Shown here one piece after another: positions 40,570-48,854 of a stretch of 64,000 bases of DNA (positions within the stretch are counted from its first letter, which is position 1; the number at the start of each line of letters is the position of its first letter). This DNA comes from Actibacterium mucosum KCTC 23349 (lineage in GTDB: Bacteria; Pseudomonadota; Alphaproteobacteria; Rhodobacterales; Rhodobacteraceae), in the NCBI RefSeq assembly GCF_000647975.1, contig NZ_JFKE01000001.1:558001-622000 (forward strand), read 5' to 3'. Position numbers and translations under genes: made by a program. The notes below the pieces were generated by a model. That model was not told where the DNA came from. It made no database searches and was given only the letters and a program-made list of their open reading frames with translations.

Positions 40570-41181
40570 ATGAAAACACTTCGTATGACCCTGGTGGCGC
40601 TGGCCACCGCCTGTACCGCGTTGCCCGCCTGGGCCGACAAGATCCCGCTGGATCAGATCTCGGCCTATTTCAACGGGTTCAAAACCGCACAAAGTGACTT
40701 TACCCAGATCAACAGCGACGGGTCGCTGTCAACGGGTACATTGTACCTGCATCGTCCCGGCCGTATGCGGTTTGAATACGATGCGCCCAACGATGCGTTG
40801 GTGATTGCCGGTGGCCAAAAGGTTGCGATCTTTGACAACAAGTCGAACCAGGGGCCCGAAGAATACCCGCTGCGTCGCACGCCGTTGTCGATCATCCTGA
40901 AGCGCAATGTGAACCTCAAGCAGGCGAACATGGTTGTTGGCCACACCAGTGACGACACGTCCACAACCGTAATTGCGCAAGACCCCGAGCACCCGGAATA
41001 CGGCTCGATCGCGATGTCCTTTACCGACAACCCGGTGGTCCTGCGCCGGTGGGTCGTGACAAACGGGGCCGGCGATCAGACCACCGTGATCCTCGGCGAT
41101 CTGGAGCTTGGGGTGAAACTCTCGGGTTTCCTGTTCAACATCGTGTTCGAAGCTGAAAAGCGCCTGGGCACCAACGACTAG
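40570..41181 (+). CDS. lolA: Outer-membrane lipoprotein carrier LolA-like protein
   Basis: The 203-residue periplasmic protein has a signal peptide (MKTLRMTLVALATACTALPAWA) and the LolA half-barrel: FKTAQSDFTQINSDGSLSTG, a GRMRFEYD segment, a tryptophan-containing strand, and VFEAEKRL at the end. LolA ferries lipoproteins from LolCDE to the outer membrane. The position directly after ftsK is the normal one. The Shine-Dalgarno is weak (TGAG), and a strong hairpin lies just upstream. Confidence 0.9.
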   Translation: MKTLRMTLVALATACTALPAWADKIPLDQISAYFNGFKTAQSDFTQINSDGSLSTGTLYLHRPGRMRFEYDAPNDALVIAGGQKVAIFDNKSNQGPEEYPLRRTPLSIILKRNVNLKQANMVVGHTSDDTSTTVIAQDPEHPEYGSIAMSFTDNPVVLRRWVVTNGAGDQTTVILGDLELGVKLSGFLFNIVFEAEKRLGTND

Positions 41182-41186
41182 GCGCC

Positions 41187-41762
41187 TTAACGACACCGTG
41201 ACAGTTGCGCGGCATACAGATCGGCGCGGGCGTCCACCTCGCCCGCCACACGTACCAGCCACGACTTGGCCCTGTAGCTGCCGCGGGCATAACCTGTATG
41301 TCCTTCGTGATAGGCAAGGTACTGGTTGCGCGCATCGGTCAACGCGATGCCATTCCGCTCGCGTGTGATGTTCATGTACCAGCCCATGAAATCGGTCGCA
41401 TCGTTGATCCGGTCACGCCGCGCGCTGCGGTTTCCTGTTTCAACCCGGTACTCGTCCCACGTAGCGTCCAGCGCCTGGCTGTAACCATAAGCCGAGCTTT
41501 GGCGACCCATTGGGATCACACCCAGCGCAAACCGCAACGGCGTCCGTGCGTCGCCGTCGAACTTGCTTTCCTGATAGATGGTGGCCATCTGCACATGCAC
41601 CGGCACGCCCCACCGTCTTTCGGTCTTTTCAAACGCTCGCAGGTAGTTGGGGCGCTGGCTGACAATGCTGCACGCATCGTCAAGGTTGCGCGGAGGAGTG
41701 GACCCACCACCGCCGCAACCGGCCAACAGAACCAGTACCAGAATGCGAAGACTTCTGCTCAT
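41187..41762 (-). CDS. Lipoprotein with lytic-transglycosylase-like (SLT) domain
   Basis: The 191-residue product has a lipobox signal (MSRSLRILVLVLLAGC) followed by Gly-Gly-Gly. The domain after that contains WGVPVHVQMATIYQESKFD, whose Glu matches the catalytic Glu of SLT transglycosylases, then AYGYSQALDATWDEY and NQYLAYHEGHTGY. It probably cleaves peptidoglycan glycan strands at the outer membrane. The start at 41762 follows GAGGCGGG. It is convergent with lolA, 5 bases apart. Confidence 0.85.
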   Translation of the reverse strand: MSRSLRILVLVLLAGCGGGGSTPPRNLDDACSIVSQRPNYLRAFEKTERRWGVPVHVQMATIYQESKFDGDARTPLRFALGVIPMGRQSSAYGYSQALDATWDEYRVETGNRSARRDRINDATDFMGWYMNITRERNGIALTDARNQYLAYHEGHTGYARGSYRAKSWLVRVAGEVDARADLYAAQLSRCR

Positions 41763-42014
41763 ACCCGCCTCGCTCTTTTTCTTTGCGACAGAATAGGAAA
41801 TTGCGGGCTGATAGGAAATAACCACTGGCAGAGATTCGTTCAAATTTCCGATAATTTAAGATCAAAACAGCCCAATAGGCGTGAATTCGCCGGGATTGGT
41901 GACTGATTCTTACTGTCGGATACCGGTCCACACACTGTTTCTTGAATTCGGCGCCGTGTTCATGGACAAGCGCGCGAATAACACGATATTACCCTTGGTG
42001 GGGGTTAAGAACGC

Positions 42015-42341
42015 ATGTTGAAGTCAAACGCCAAGTTTCACATTGGGCAAGTTGTCCGTCACCGCAAACACCCGTTTCGCGGGGTTGTTTTTGACGTGGA
42101 TGCCATGTTTGCCAATACCGACGAATGGTATGCCTCGATCCCCGAGGATAGCCGCCCGTCGAAAGATCAGCCGTTCTATCACCTTCTGGCCGAGAACGAG
42201 CAGAGCTATTACGTGGCTTATGTTTCGGAACAGAATCTCTTGCCTGACGAAACAGGTGAGCCCGTAGGCCACCCCGACCTGCCGGACCTTTTCGGCGACT
42301 TCGAAGACGGCCATTATCCGCTACAGTTTCAGTTGAACTGA
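42015..42341 (+). CDS. hspQ: Heat-shock protein HspQ
   Basis: The 108-residue protein matches HspQ: FHIGQVVRHRKHPFRGVVFDVD, DQPFYHLLAENEQSYYVAYVSEQNL and a closing HPDLPDLFGDF. In enteric bacteria HspQ is a DnaA-related specificity factor and a substrate and enhancer of Lon. The start at 42015 is behind a GGGGG-rich leader. About 250 bases upstream are non-coding and contain a CTTGAA element that might be a heat-shock promoter, but the second element is poor. Confidence 0.93.
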   Translation: MLKSNAKFHIGQVVRHRKHPFRGVVFDVDAMFANTDEWYASIPEDSRPSKDQPFYHLLAENEQSYYVAYVSEQNLLPDETGEPVGHPDLPDLFGDFEDGHYPLQFQLN

Positions 42342-42372
42342 CCGTACGGCCAAATTTCGGAAATGGGCGCGC

Positions 42373-43953
42373 TTAGTATCCCAGCGCGCAACCGTCCTTG
42401 CGAGGGTCCGATGCGCCTTGCAGCACACCCCCCGCGTGGTCGATCCGAATTGCCTGAGCCCCGCCGATTGGCACCTCGGGGATCGAAACCTTGTGCCCCA
42501 GATCCGTCAACTCTTGGCGGACCGCGTCGGAATAGCCACGTTCGACCTTCATATTGCCCTCGTCGGAAAAGCTGCGGGGCGCATCAATCGCGGCCTGCGG
42601 GTGCAGCCCGAAGTCGACCATGTTTGACACAATACGGGCGTGGCCGTTGGGTTGATACGCGCCGCCCATGACCCCAAAGGGCATCGTGACCTGCCCGTTC
42701 TCACGAAGCATAGCCGGGATGATCGTGTGCATCGGACGTTTGCCACCATTGGCTTCGTTCGGGTGCCCCTCTTCCAGGGTAAAGCCCGCCCCGCGGTTCT
42801 GGAAACAGATGCCGAACTTGTCCGACGCCAACCCGGCGCCAAAGCTGGCGTAGATCGAATAGATCAGGCTGACCGACATGCGGTTGCTGTCGACGACGGT
42901 GATGTAGATCGTGTCCTTGTGCGTCATTTCCGACAGCTTGTGCGCGTCTGGCATCGCGCGTTTCGGATCGATCAATGCGGCCAGACGTGCCGCGGTGTCC
43001 GGCGACAGCATGTGGTCCAGCCGTGTCATGTGGTCGGGGTCGGCCAGAAACCGATTGCGCGCGTCATAGGCCAGTTTTGCGGCTTCGGCCTCGATATGCG
43101 CGCGTTCGGTGCCAAACGGCTCCATCCCGGAAATATCGAAGTGTTTCAGAATGTTGGCCATAAGGATCGCAGTTGCGCCCTGACCGTTTGGCGGATGCTC
43201 GACCAGATCAACACCGCCATATGTGCCAACCACAGGATCGGTGTATGTGCAGGCCGTATTGGCAAAATCCTCGGCCGTGTGGCTGCCGCCCAACGCATTC
43301 AGCGAAGCGATCATATCATCGGCCACTTCGCCTTCGTAAAACCCGGCCCGGCCCTGATCGGCGATCTTGCGCAACACTTCGGCCTGTCCTGCGGCGCGAA
43401 AAACCTGACCGGGTTGCGGTGCGGTGCCGTTGAAAAGGAAATGCGTGCGGGCGGATCCCTGCAAGCTGGGGGCGGCAAGGTTCCAATCAAACGCTGTGCG
43501 CGGGGCAACCGGCACGCCGCTTTCAGCATAGTGGATCGCAGGGGCAAGAACGCGGTCGAGGCCCAGTTTCCCATGATCCGCTGACAATCTGCAGAACGCG
43601 TCAACCGCGCCGGGAACCGAGACAGCCTCTACCCCGCTTGGCGGCACAACTGTCAGGCCACGATCGCGCATCTCGGCCGCGGAAAGCCCGGCGGGCGCGC
43701 GCCCCGATCCGTTCAGGGCGATAATCTCGTCGCTGCCGCCTTTGTTGATCAGCGCGAACATGTCACCACCCAGCCCGGTCATCTGCGGCTCGCAAAAGCC
43801 CAGAAGAACCGCGCCTGCGATCGCGGCATCCACGGCGTTGCCACCGCTTTCCAGAACCTGAATGGCGGTGCGCGCCGCCAGCGGATGCGACGTCGCGCAG
43901 ATCCCGTTTTCAGCAAAAACGGCGGATCGGCCGGGCAGATGGAAATCGCGCAT
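42373..43953 (-). CDS. ggt: Gamma-glutamyltransferase family protein
   Basis: This 526-residue Ntn-hydrolase would transfer or hydrolyse gamma-glutamyl groups, for example from glutathione. Conserved parts are CATSHPLAA, GGNAVDAAIAG, GLGGDMFAL, the autocatalytic Thr within HKDTIYITVVD, SIYASFGAG and GFTLEEGHP. No signal peptide is seen, so it may be cytoplasmic as in several Rhodobacterales members, and the exact substrate is open. The two subunits would arise by self-cleavage before the Thr. Confidence 0.9.
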   Translation of the reverse strand: MRDFHLPGRSAVFAENGICATSHPLAARTAIQVLESGGNAVDAAIAGAVLLGFCEPQMTGLGGDMFALINKGGSDEIIALNGSGRAPAGLSAAEMRDRGLTVVPPSGVEAVSVPGAVDAFCRLSADHGKLGLDRVLAPAIHYAESGVPVAPRTAFDWNLAAPSLQGSARTHFLFNGTAPQPGQVFRAAGQAEVLRKIADQGRAGFYEGEVADDMIASLNALGGSHTAEDFANTACTYTDPVVGTYGGVDLVEHPPNGQGATAILMANILKHFDISGMEPFGTERAHIEAEAAKLAYDARNRFLADPDHMTRLDHMLSPDTAARLAALIDPKRAMPDAHKLSEMTHKDTIYITVVDSNRMSVSLIYSIYASFGAGLASDKFGICFQNRGAGFTLEEGHPNEANGGKRPMHTIIPAMLRENGQVTMPFGVMGGAYQPNGHARIVSNMVDFGLHPQAAIDAPRSFSDEGNMKVERGYSDAVRQELTDLGHKVSIPEVPIGGAQAIRIDHAGGVLQGASDPRKDGCALGY

Positions 43954-44185
43954 GTGGGGCGTCCTACGTAAGAATTTCTGCAGAGCTTAGTCGCGTGCGC
44001 GCAGCAATAAAACTGTCATTTTGGAGAAATGTGGGCAAAAGCAAATAGATCCTCGACGCCGTGTTCTGGGTGGGGGCTGTAAACACAGCGCCGAGGGAAG
44101 CTTTTTGCAGCTACATCGGAGACAATCACCGGCCAATGCAGCGGTGATTTGGTAAAATTGCGGCAATTTCGGGGCAGCTGCTGCT
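43954..44185. other. Non-coding stretch between ggt and the anti-sigma pair
   Basis: Around 230 bases with no supported gene. The right part is the trailer of the ATPase gene and the left part the ggt promoter region. An inverted repeat around GCGGTGATTTGG is too weak to name. Confidence 0.4.
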
Positions 44186-44677
44186 CTAATTGGCAACCGC
44201 ATCTTCAAAAGGCACTCGGAAATGCACAATATTTTTACCATGGCTGCGGTAATAGGTCAGATCCTCGGTAAGGCTGAACACCAGGAACCAGCCAAAGCCC
44301 CCTTCGGGCAGATCGGCGAGGGCGGTATCGTGGGACGGCAGGTTGCCTGGCGGCAGGGAATCGCCGGGTAAACGGCTCCCGCAGTCCTCGATCTGAACCG
44401 TCAAAGCCTCGGGCCTTTGCATCAGCCACATTTCAACAGGACCGGGGTCCTGTCCGGCATATGCATGCTCCGCGATGTTGTTCAGAATCTCGGCCAGAAC
44501 CAATTCGGTCCGGTCCCGGTCGGACTGACAAATTCCACGCCCTTCCATCCAGCCAGTTGCCTGACCAAGTGAATCGCGGACTGCAAAGGGATCAGCCACA
44601 AACCCGACATGCAGGCGGGTTTCGGCCGCTGTCTTCTCGCTGGCCATGTTCTTGATCCGTTGTGCGACCCGACTCAT
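44186..44677 (-). CDS. Anti-sigma-factor-type serine kinase (HATPase)
   Basis: The 163-residue protein is a stand-alone GHKL ATPase of the RsbW/SpoIIAB type. The N-box is ELVLAEILNNIAEHAYA, then IEDCGSRLP in the G1 position and GGFGWFLVFSLTEDLTYYR in the G2 region. Such kinases phosphorylate their STAS partner and release or hold a sigma factor or another effector. It overlaps the STAS gene by 4 bases. No sigma factor or PP2C phosphatase lies in the window. Confidence 0.86.
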   Translation of the reverse strand: MSRVAQRIKNMASEKTAAETRLHVGFVADPFAVRDSLGQATGWMEGRGICQSDRDRTELVLAEILNNIAEHAYAGQDPGPVEMWLMQRPEALTVQIEDCGSRLPGDSLPPGNLPSHDTALADLPEGGFGWFLVFSLTEDLTYYRSHGKNIVHFRVPFEDAVAN

Positions 44678-45018
44678 GCGGCGCTGGCATCCTTTCCAAA
44701 AGCCTCGTCGACGGTTTTGTGCAGCTTGAATACCGATTCCATGCGTGTCAGTCGAAACACCTTGGCTACAGCCGGGGTCAGGCTGGCCAGTTCCAGTTTT
44801 CGTTCGGGCCCCAACAGTTTCATCGCGGCCACAACAGCGCCCAGCCCGCTACTGTCCAGAAAGCGCACGCAGGACATGTCCATCACAACACGTTCATGAT
44901 CCGTGGCAACGGCTTCGCGCACCCGATCCTTGAACTGAATGGCGCAGGCGGCATCGATCCGTTCCTGCTTTACTGTTACCAACAGCGCTTCGCCGCGATC
45001 TTCAACGCGCAGATCCAT
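44674..45018 (-). CDS. STAS-domain anti-anti-sigma factor
   Basis: The 114-residue STAS protein has the phospho-acceptor segment VRFLDSSGLGAVVAA with Ser56/Ser57, as in SpoIIAA and RsbV. It would be phosphorylated by the kinase encoded 4 bases overlapping behind it, forming a partner switch. The ATG at 45018 is set by GGAGG 6 bases upstream. The in-frame codon at 45033 would leave that site inside the gene. Confidence 0.9.
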   Translation of the reverse strand: MDLRVEDRGEALLVTVKQERIDAACAIQFKDRVREAVATDHERVVMDMSCVRFLDSSGLGAVVAAMKLLGPERKLELASLTPAVAKVFRLTRMESVFKLHKTVDEAFGKDASAA

Positions 45019-45134
45019 TTTGTCCTCCTGCAATTGTTACTGCAGAAGCTAGACGGCAATCCTTACCATTCGGTATCCAAGGGTAAGAGGCGCCACTGCC
45101 GCCTTTTAACTGACAACAGAACGGGTTGACTTAC

Positions 45135-45602
45135 ATGGCTGATTACACCGCCCTCGCCAAAACCATCGCAGCCCTGACCGAGGGCGAGGCCGACACCGTT
45201 GCGTTGATGGCAACGGTTGCTTGCGAGCTGCACCATGCCGATGACCGCTTCGACTGGACCGGGTTTTATCGCGTGGTTGCGCCACAAACGCTAAAGATTG
45301 GTCCCTACCAAGGTGGCCATGGCTGCCTGGTGATCCCCTTTGAACGCGGAGTGTGCGGGGCTGCGGCCCGCACGGGCGAGGTGCAGATCGTGGCAGATGT
45401 CGAGGCCTTTCCCGGCCACATTGCCTGTTCCACCTCTACCCGGTCTGAACTTGTCATGCCTGTGACCAACGCGCGCGGCACTCTTTTGGGCGTGTTGGAT
45501 ATTGACAGCGACCAGCCTGCGGCATTCACTCGGGCCGATGCCGAGGCCCTGACGCCCATCCTCGAGGCCGCATTCACCAACGCGCCAGACCCTGTTTTCT
45601 AA
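45135..45602 (+). CDS. GAF-domain free methionine-(R)-sulfoxide reductase
   Basis: The 155-residue GAF protein has the fRMsr motif: FERGVCGAAARTGE with one catalytic Cys and FPGHIACSTSTRSE with the next, plus LLGVLDIDSD. The enzyme reduces free oxidised methionine using thioredoxin. The usual third Cys position cannot be confirmed by eye. The ATG at 45135 is chosen. An in-frame one 9 bases upstream is possible. Confidence 0.9.
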   Translation: MADYTALAKTIAALTEGEADTVALMATVACELHHADDRFDWTGFYRVVAPQTLKIGPYQGGHGCLVIPFERGVCGAAARTGEVQIVADVEAFPGHIACSTSTRSELVMPVTNARGTLLGVLDIDSDQPAAFTRADAEALTPILEAAFTNAPDPVF

Positions 45603-45616
45603 CGGCTGAGGTTTTT

Positions 45617-45991
45617 ATGCCAACCGGACACTGCCTGTGTGGCAACATTCGTTACGCGTTCGACGCCCCCCTGCGCGAACCGGTGATCTGCCATTGCAAG
45701 CAATGCCGCCGACAGGCCGGGAATGGCTGGGCTTCGGTCTCGGTCGCCGAGGATGCGCTGACCATCGATGGGCCGGTGCGCTGGTATCGTGCCAGCGACG
45801 CCGCGCGGCGCGGGTTTTGCGGCGATTGCGGGTCTTTTTTGTTCTGGGCCGGGGATGGCGAGGGCGAAATTGCGGTGTCCATGGGCTCGATGGACGAGCC
45901 AACCGGTATGATGATCAGCCAGCACATCTTTGTTGCCGACAAGGGTGATTGCTATCACCTGAATGACGGCCTGCCGCAGCGCGATCAATGA
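45617..45991 (+). CDS. GFA-family zinc protein
   Basis: This 124-residue protein has the GFA (glutathione-dependent formaldehyde-activating-like) zinc layout: CLCGNIRY, CHCKQCRR and FCGDCGSFLFW. Most members have unknown substrates and few act on formaldehyde. It starts 14 bases after the GAF reductase and overlaps the LysE gene by 4 bases, so a small redox/export operon is likely. Confidence 0.9.
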   Translation: MPTGHCLCGNIRYAFDAPLREPVICHCKQCRRQAGNGWASVSVAEDALTIDGPVRWYRASDAARRGFCGDCGSFLFWAGDGEGEIAVSMGSMDEPTGMMISQHIFVADKGDCYHLNDGLPQRDQ

Positions 45992-46608
45992 TCGAGGCCG
46001 CCCTCAGCATCCCCGCCGCCACCTGGCTGGCCTTCCTTGCCGCCGCACTGGCGCTGAACCTGACACCGGGGGCGGATGTCATGTTCGCCTCGGCCACCGG
46101 ACTGCGCGGTGGGCCGTTGGCCGGGATCGTGGCAGGCATCGGCGTTGGGCTGGGCAGCTTGGTACATATCGCGCTGGCCGTTGGCGGGGTGGCGGCGCTT
46201 TTGGCGGCTGCACCCTGGGCCTTTGTCGCGCTGCGCTGGGCGGGCGCAGGATACCTTTTGTGGCTGGCCTATAAGTCATGGACCGCCCCGGCACCCGCGC
46301 CCGGAACGGCCGCAATCAGCTATGGCCGGGCCCTGCGCCAAGGGTGGATCACCAACGTGCTGAACCCCAAGGTCGCGATCTTCGTGCTGGCGTTTCTGCC
46401 GCAATTCGCTGACCCCGCGTTGGGGCCCGTTGCCCCACAAATGGCGGTGCTGGGCCTGACATTGACGGTTACCGGCACCTTTATCACCTGCAGCTATGGC
46501 GCCCTGGCGGGTGCGTTGGGCCAGCGTCTGGCCCGCGCGGGCCGGGTGATGAACCGGGTGGCTGCGGCCGTTTATGCCGGGCTGGCGGGCAAGCTCTTGT
46601 TGAACTAA
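45988..46608 (+). CDS. LysE/RhtB-family amino-acid exporter
   Basis: The 206-residue inner-membrane protein has six hydrophobic segments and the family motif LNLTPGADVMFASATGLRGG. A later GWITNVLNPKVAIFVLAFLPQF is also typical. Members export amino acids such as homoserine, threonine or lysine. The substrate here is unknown. It overlaps the GFA gene by 4 bases. Confidence 0.9.
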   Translation: MIEAALSIPAATWLAFLAAALALNLTPGADVMFASATGLRGGPLAGIVAGIGVGLGSLVHIALAVGGVAALLAAAPWAFVALRWAGAGYLLWLAYKSWTAPAPAPGTAAISYGRALRQGWITNVLNPKVAIFVLAFLPQFADPALGPVAPQMAVLGLTLTVTGTFITCSYGALAGALGQRLARAGRVMNRVAAAVYAGLAGKLLLN

Positions 46609-46618
46609 AACGCCGGCC

Positions 46619-47260
46619 ATGTCCGACACCTATGCCCCGCCGAACGATCCGCTGAATATCCTGCATGCCGACCATGAAATTGCCGTGGTCGACAAACCCG
46701 CGGGCCTGTTATCGGTGCCGGGCAAAGGCGCGCACCTTGCCGATTGCCTGATTGCGCGCGTGCAAGAGGCCTTTCCGCAGGCACTGCTGGTGCACCGGCT
46801 GGACCGCGACACCTCGGGCGTAATGATCTTTGGCCTGACCCCGCACGCCCAGCGCCACCTGTCGATGCAATTCGAGAAGCGTCAGACCAAGAAAACCTAT
46901 GTCGCGCGCGTGCACGGGGCGCTGACGCCCAAAACCGGCACCGTCGATCTGCCGCTGATTGTCGACTGGCCCAACCGGCCGCGCCAAATGGTGGATCATG
47001 AAAACGGCAAAGAGGCGATCACCGATTGGCGCGTGGTCCGCCAGCGCGACGGTGAAACCCGCGTGCGGCTGTATCCGCGCACCGGGCGCAGCCACCAGCT
47101 CAGGGTGCATATGCTGGCGCTGGGCCACCCGATCATCGGCGATCCGCTGTATGCGGATGCGTCCGAGGCGCCGCGCATGATGCTGCATGCCGAACAGCTG
47201 CGGGTGAACCATCCGGACGGCGGGCGAGGCATGACCTTCACGGCAAAGTGTCCGTTCTGA
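46619..47260 (+). CDS. RluA-family pseudouridine synthase
   Basis: This 213-residue enzyme isomerises uridine in rRNA or tRNA. It has VDKPAGLLSVPG, the catalytic motif HRLDRDTSGVMIF (Asp62), and the PRTGRSHQLRVHMLALGHPIIGDPLY block. There is no S4 domain, so it is the short RluA/TruC type. The exact target position is not determined by sequence. Confidence 0.92.
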   Translation: MSDTYAPPNDPLNILHADHEIAVVDKPAGLLSVPGKGAHLADCLIARVQEAFPQALLVHRLDRDTSGVMIFGLTPHAQRHLSMQFEKRQTKKTYVARVHGALTPKTGTVDLPLIVDWPNRPRQMVDHENGKEAITDWRVVRQRDGETRVRLYPRTGRSHQLRVHMLALGHPIIGDPLYADASEAPRMMLHAEQLRVNHPDGGRGMTFTAKCPF

Positions 47261-47327
47261 CCCTTCCGGTTGCAGCGACTCGAGCCCCCGCCTAAGGTCG
47301 CGCCATACCGCATCAACGGAGGGTCCC

Positions 47328-47975
47328 ATGCGTATCAACGACACCATCCCCAACCTGACCGTCACCACCGACAAAGGCAGCTTTGCCCTGCATGATTTTG
47401 TCGGCGATGGCTGGGCCATCGTGTTCTCGCACCCCAAGGACTTCACCCCTGTCTGCACCACCGAATTTGGTGCCGTTGCCACGCTACAATCGGAATGGGA
47501 CGCCCGCGGCACCAAGGTGCTGGGCGTGTCGGTTGATGGGGTCGAGGATCACATCAAATGGAAAGAGGACATCGCCAAGGTTGGTGGCACCGCGCCCGAT
47601 TTCCCGATTGTCGCCGATGACGGGCTGGAGGTTGCCAAGGCCTTTGACATGCTGCCGGCCGAGGCCGTGCTGCCCGATGGCCGCACCCCCGCGGACAGCG
47701 CCACGGTGCGCAGCGTCTTCATCATCGGCCCCGACAAGCAGGTGAAACTGATGATGACCTACCCGATGACCGTGGGCCGCAACTTTGCCGAGATCGTGCG
47801 TGCCCTGGATGCGCTGCAGACAACCGCGAAACATGGCGTAGCCACGCCGGCGGACTGGACCGTGGGTCAGGATGTGATCATTCCGCCCACCGTCAACAAC
47901 GACGACGCCACCGCCAAATTCGGCAGCTTCGACGCCGTCCTGCCCTACCTGCGCAAAACCAAACTGCCGTCGTAA
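47328..47975 (+). CDS. 1-Cys peroxiredoxin (Prx6 type)
   Basis: The 215-residue peroxidase has the peroxidatic Cys43 in FTPVCTTEFG, and the conserved Arg and the extended C-terminal arm of Prx6 enzymes. No resolving Cys is seen, so it is a 1-Cys form needing an outside reductant such as glutathione. The start follows GGAGGGT. The gene is alone, convergent with the ORF6N gene with a 6-base gap. Confidence 0.93.
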   Translation: MRINDTIPNLTVTTDKGSFALHDFVGDGWAIVFSHPKDFTPVCTTEFGAVATLQSEWDARGTKVLGVSVDGVEDHIKWKEDIAKVGGTAPDFPIVADDGLEVAKAFDMLPAEAVLPDGRTPADSATVRSVFIIGPDKQVKLMMTYPMTVGRNFAEIVRALDALQTTAKHGVATPADWTVGQDVIIPPTVNNDDATAKFGSFDAVLPYLRKTKLPS

Positions 47976-47981
47976 TCCGAC

Positions 47982-48779
47982 CTAGTTCTGCGCGGGGTCC
48001 AACCCGCGCAGAATGCGCGCAAATTCCTCTGCCGTAGCAGCCTTTTGGGCCCGCTCGAATTCGGCTACCAGCAGAGCGTCGCGGATAAGGGCCAATCGTT
48101 CCTTGTCGCGTGTTTCCGTGCGTTCCTGACGCACTTTTTCTTCGGCCAACTCTGCTTCGGCCATGCGTTTTCTCAAATCTGCTGCGGCCGTAGCTGTTTT
48201 GATCGTTGGGCGCTTGGTGAAGGCATGAAGGGCGGCAAATCCTTCCGCCTTGAACGCCTGCACCTCTTCCATCACCGCGTCGCGCTGGGCCTGCGTCAGG
48301 GTCACGTTGGCCAGCTTGTCGATATAGCCCTGCACCTTTTGCGACAGCACCGGTGGCACCTGCACGGCCTCGACAGCGCCAAGATCGGGCAGGGGGTCTG
48401 ACACGTCGCGGTTGCGCCTCTCGTCCATCTGCCGCTGAACGGCAACAAAGGTGCGCACCACGCGCTTGGTGACCTCAACCGCGCGGTCTGTCTTCAGAAC
48501 CGTCGCGCACATGATCACACCCTCTTCGGTATAAACCGTGGGGGCCGTGATGCGCTTGGCGTCCGGGTTTCGGGTCACAATTTGTGACCTCAAATCCTCG
48601 GTCTCTGCGTCGGTTGCGCGAAAGGCATAGTCTTCGGGGAACTTGTCCGCGTTTCGGGACAGCGTCGCCTGGTTCAACCGCTTTGTTGTGGTGCCGAACA
48701 GATCGGCCACATCGCGGTCCAGCATAACCAGACGGCCACGCAGGGTGTAAATGCCGGCAGGCGCTTCGATATCAGGCAT
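47982..48779 (-). CDS. ORF6N-domain (phage antirepressor-type) protein
   Basis: The 265-residue protein begins with an ORF6N DNA-binding-type domain: GIYTLRGRLVMLDRDVADLFGT, KRLNQATLSRNADKFPEDYAF, the LRSQIVT motif (residues 63-69), then VYTEEGVIMCATVLKTDRAVEV. A charged coiled-coil tail (about 205-245, KRMAEAELAEEKVRQERTE) follows. ORF6N proteins occur in phages and as chromosomal strays with presumed regulatory roles. No other phage gene is nearby. There is no Shine-Dalgarno before the ATG. A 25-base palindrome lies 20-44 bases upstream and a near copy lies inside the gene. Confidence 0.85.
   Translation of the reverse strand: MPDIEAPAGIYTLRGRLVMLDRDVADLFGTTTKRLNQATLSRNADKFPEDYAFRATDAETEDLRSQIVTRNPDAKRITAPTVYTEEGVIMCATVLKTDRAVEVTKRVVRTFVAVQRQMDERRNRDVSDPLPDLGAVEAVQVPPVLSQKVQGYIDKLANVTLTQAQRDAVMEEVQAFKAEGFAALHAFTKRPTIKTATAAADLRKRMAEAELAEEKVRQERTETRDKERLALIRDALLVAEFERAQKAATAEEFARILRGLDPAQN
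48569..48593 (-). promoter_or_regulatory. Intragenic near-copy of the ORF6N-gene palindrome
   Basis: On the coding strand TTGAGGTCACA, a 3-base spacer (AAT) and TGTGACCCGAA read in order. The left arm is identical to the upstream operator and the right arm matches 9 of 11. The bases encode Leu-Arg-Ser-Gln-Ile-Val-Thr, so protein constraint accounts for part of the match. Confidence 0.6.
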
Positions 48780-48798
48780 CGGAGGGATCGCAATTCAA

Positions 48799-48823
48799 TT
48801 GAGGTCACAAAATGTGACCTCAA
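48799..48823. promoter_or_regulatory. Perfect 11-3-11 palindrome, putative operator of the ORF6N gene
   Basis: TTGAGGTCACA (48799-48809), spacer AAA, and TGTGACCTCAA (48813-48823) form a perfect inverted repeat 20 bases before the ATG, where a promoter must lie. It is not followed by a T-run in either direction and the spacing suits a dimeric DNA-binding protein rather than a terminator. Confidence 0.75.
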
Positions 48824-48854
48824 CCTAAGCGATAATCCTGGGCCTCGGAACCCC

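Noticed and set aside
37159-40692. A very long minus-strand open frame (over 1100 codons) opposite ftsK
   Set aside because: It mirrors the strongly biased ftsK codons, has a His/Gln/Arg-rich composition without domains and lacks a ribosome site.
41941-41970. Sigma-32-like promoter upstream of hspQ
   Set aside because: CTTGAA is present but no convincing -10 element lies 13-17 bases further, so it is not listed as a feature.
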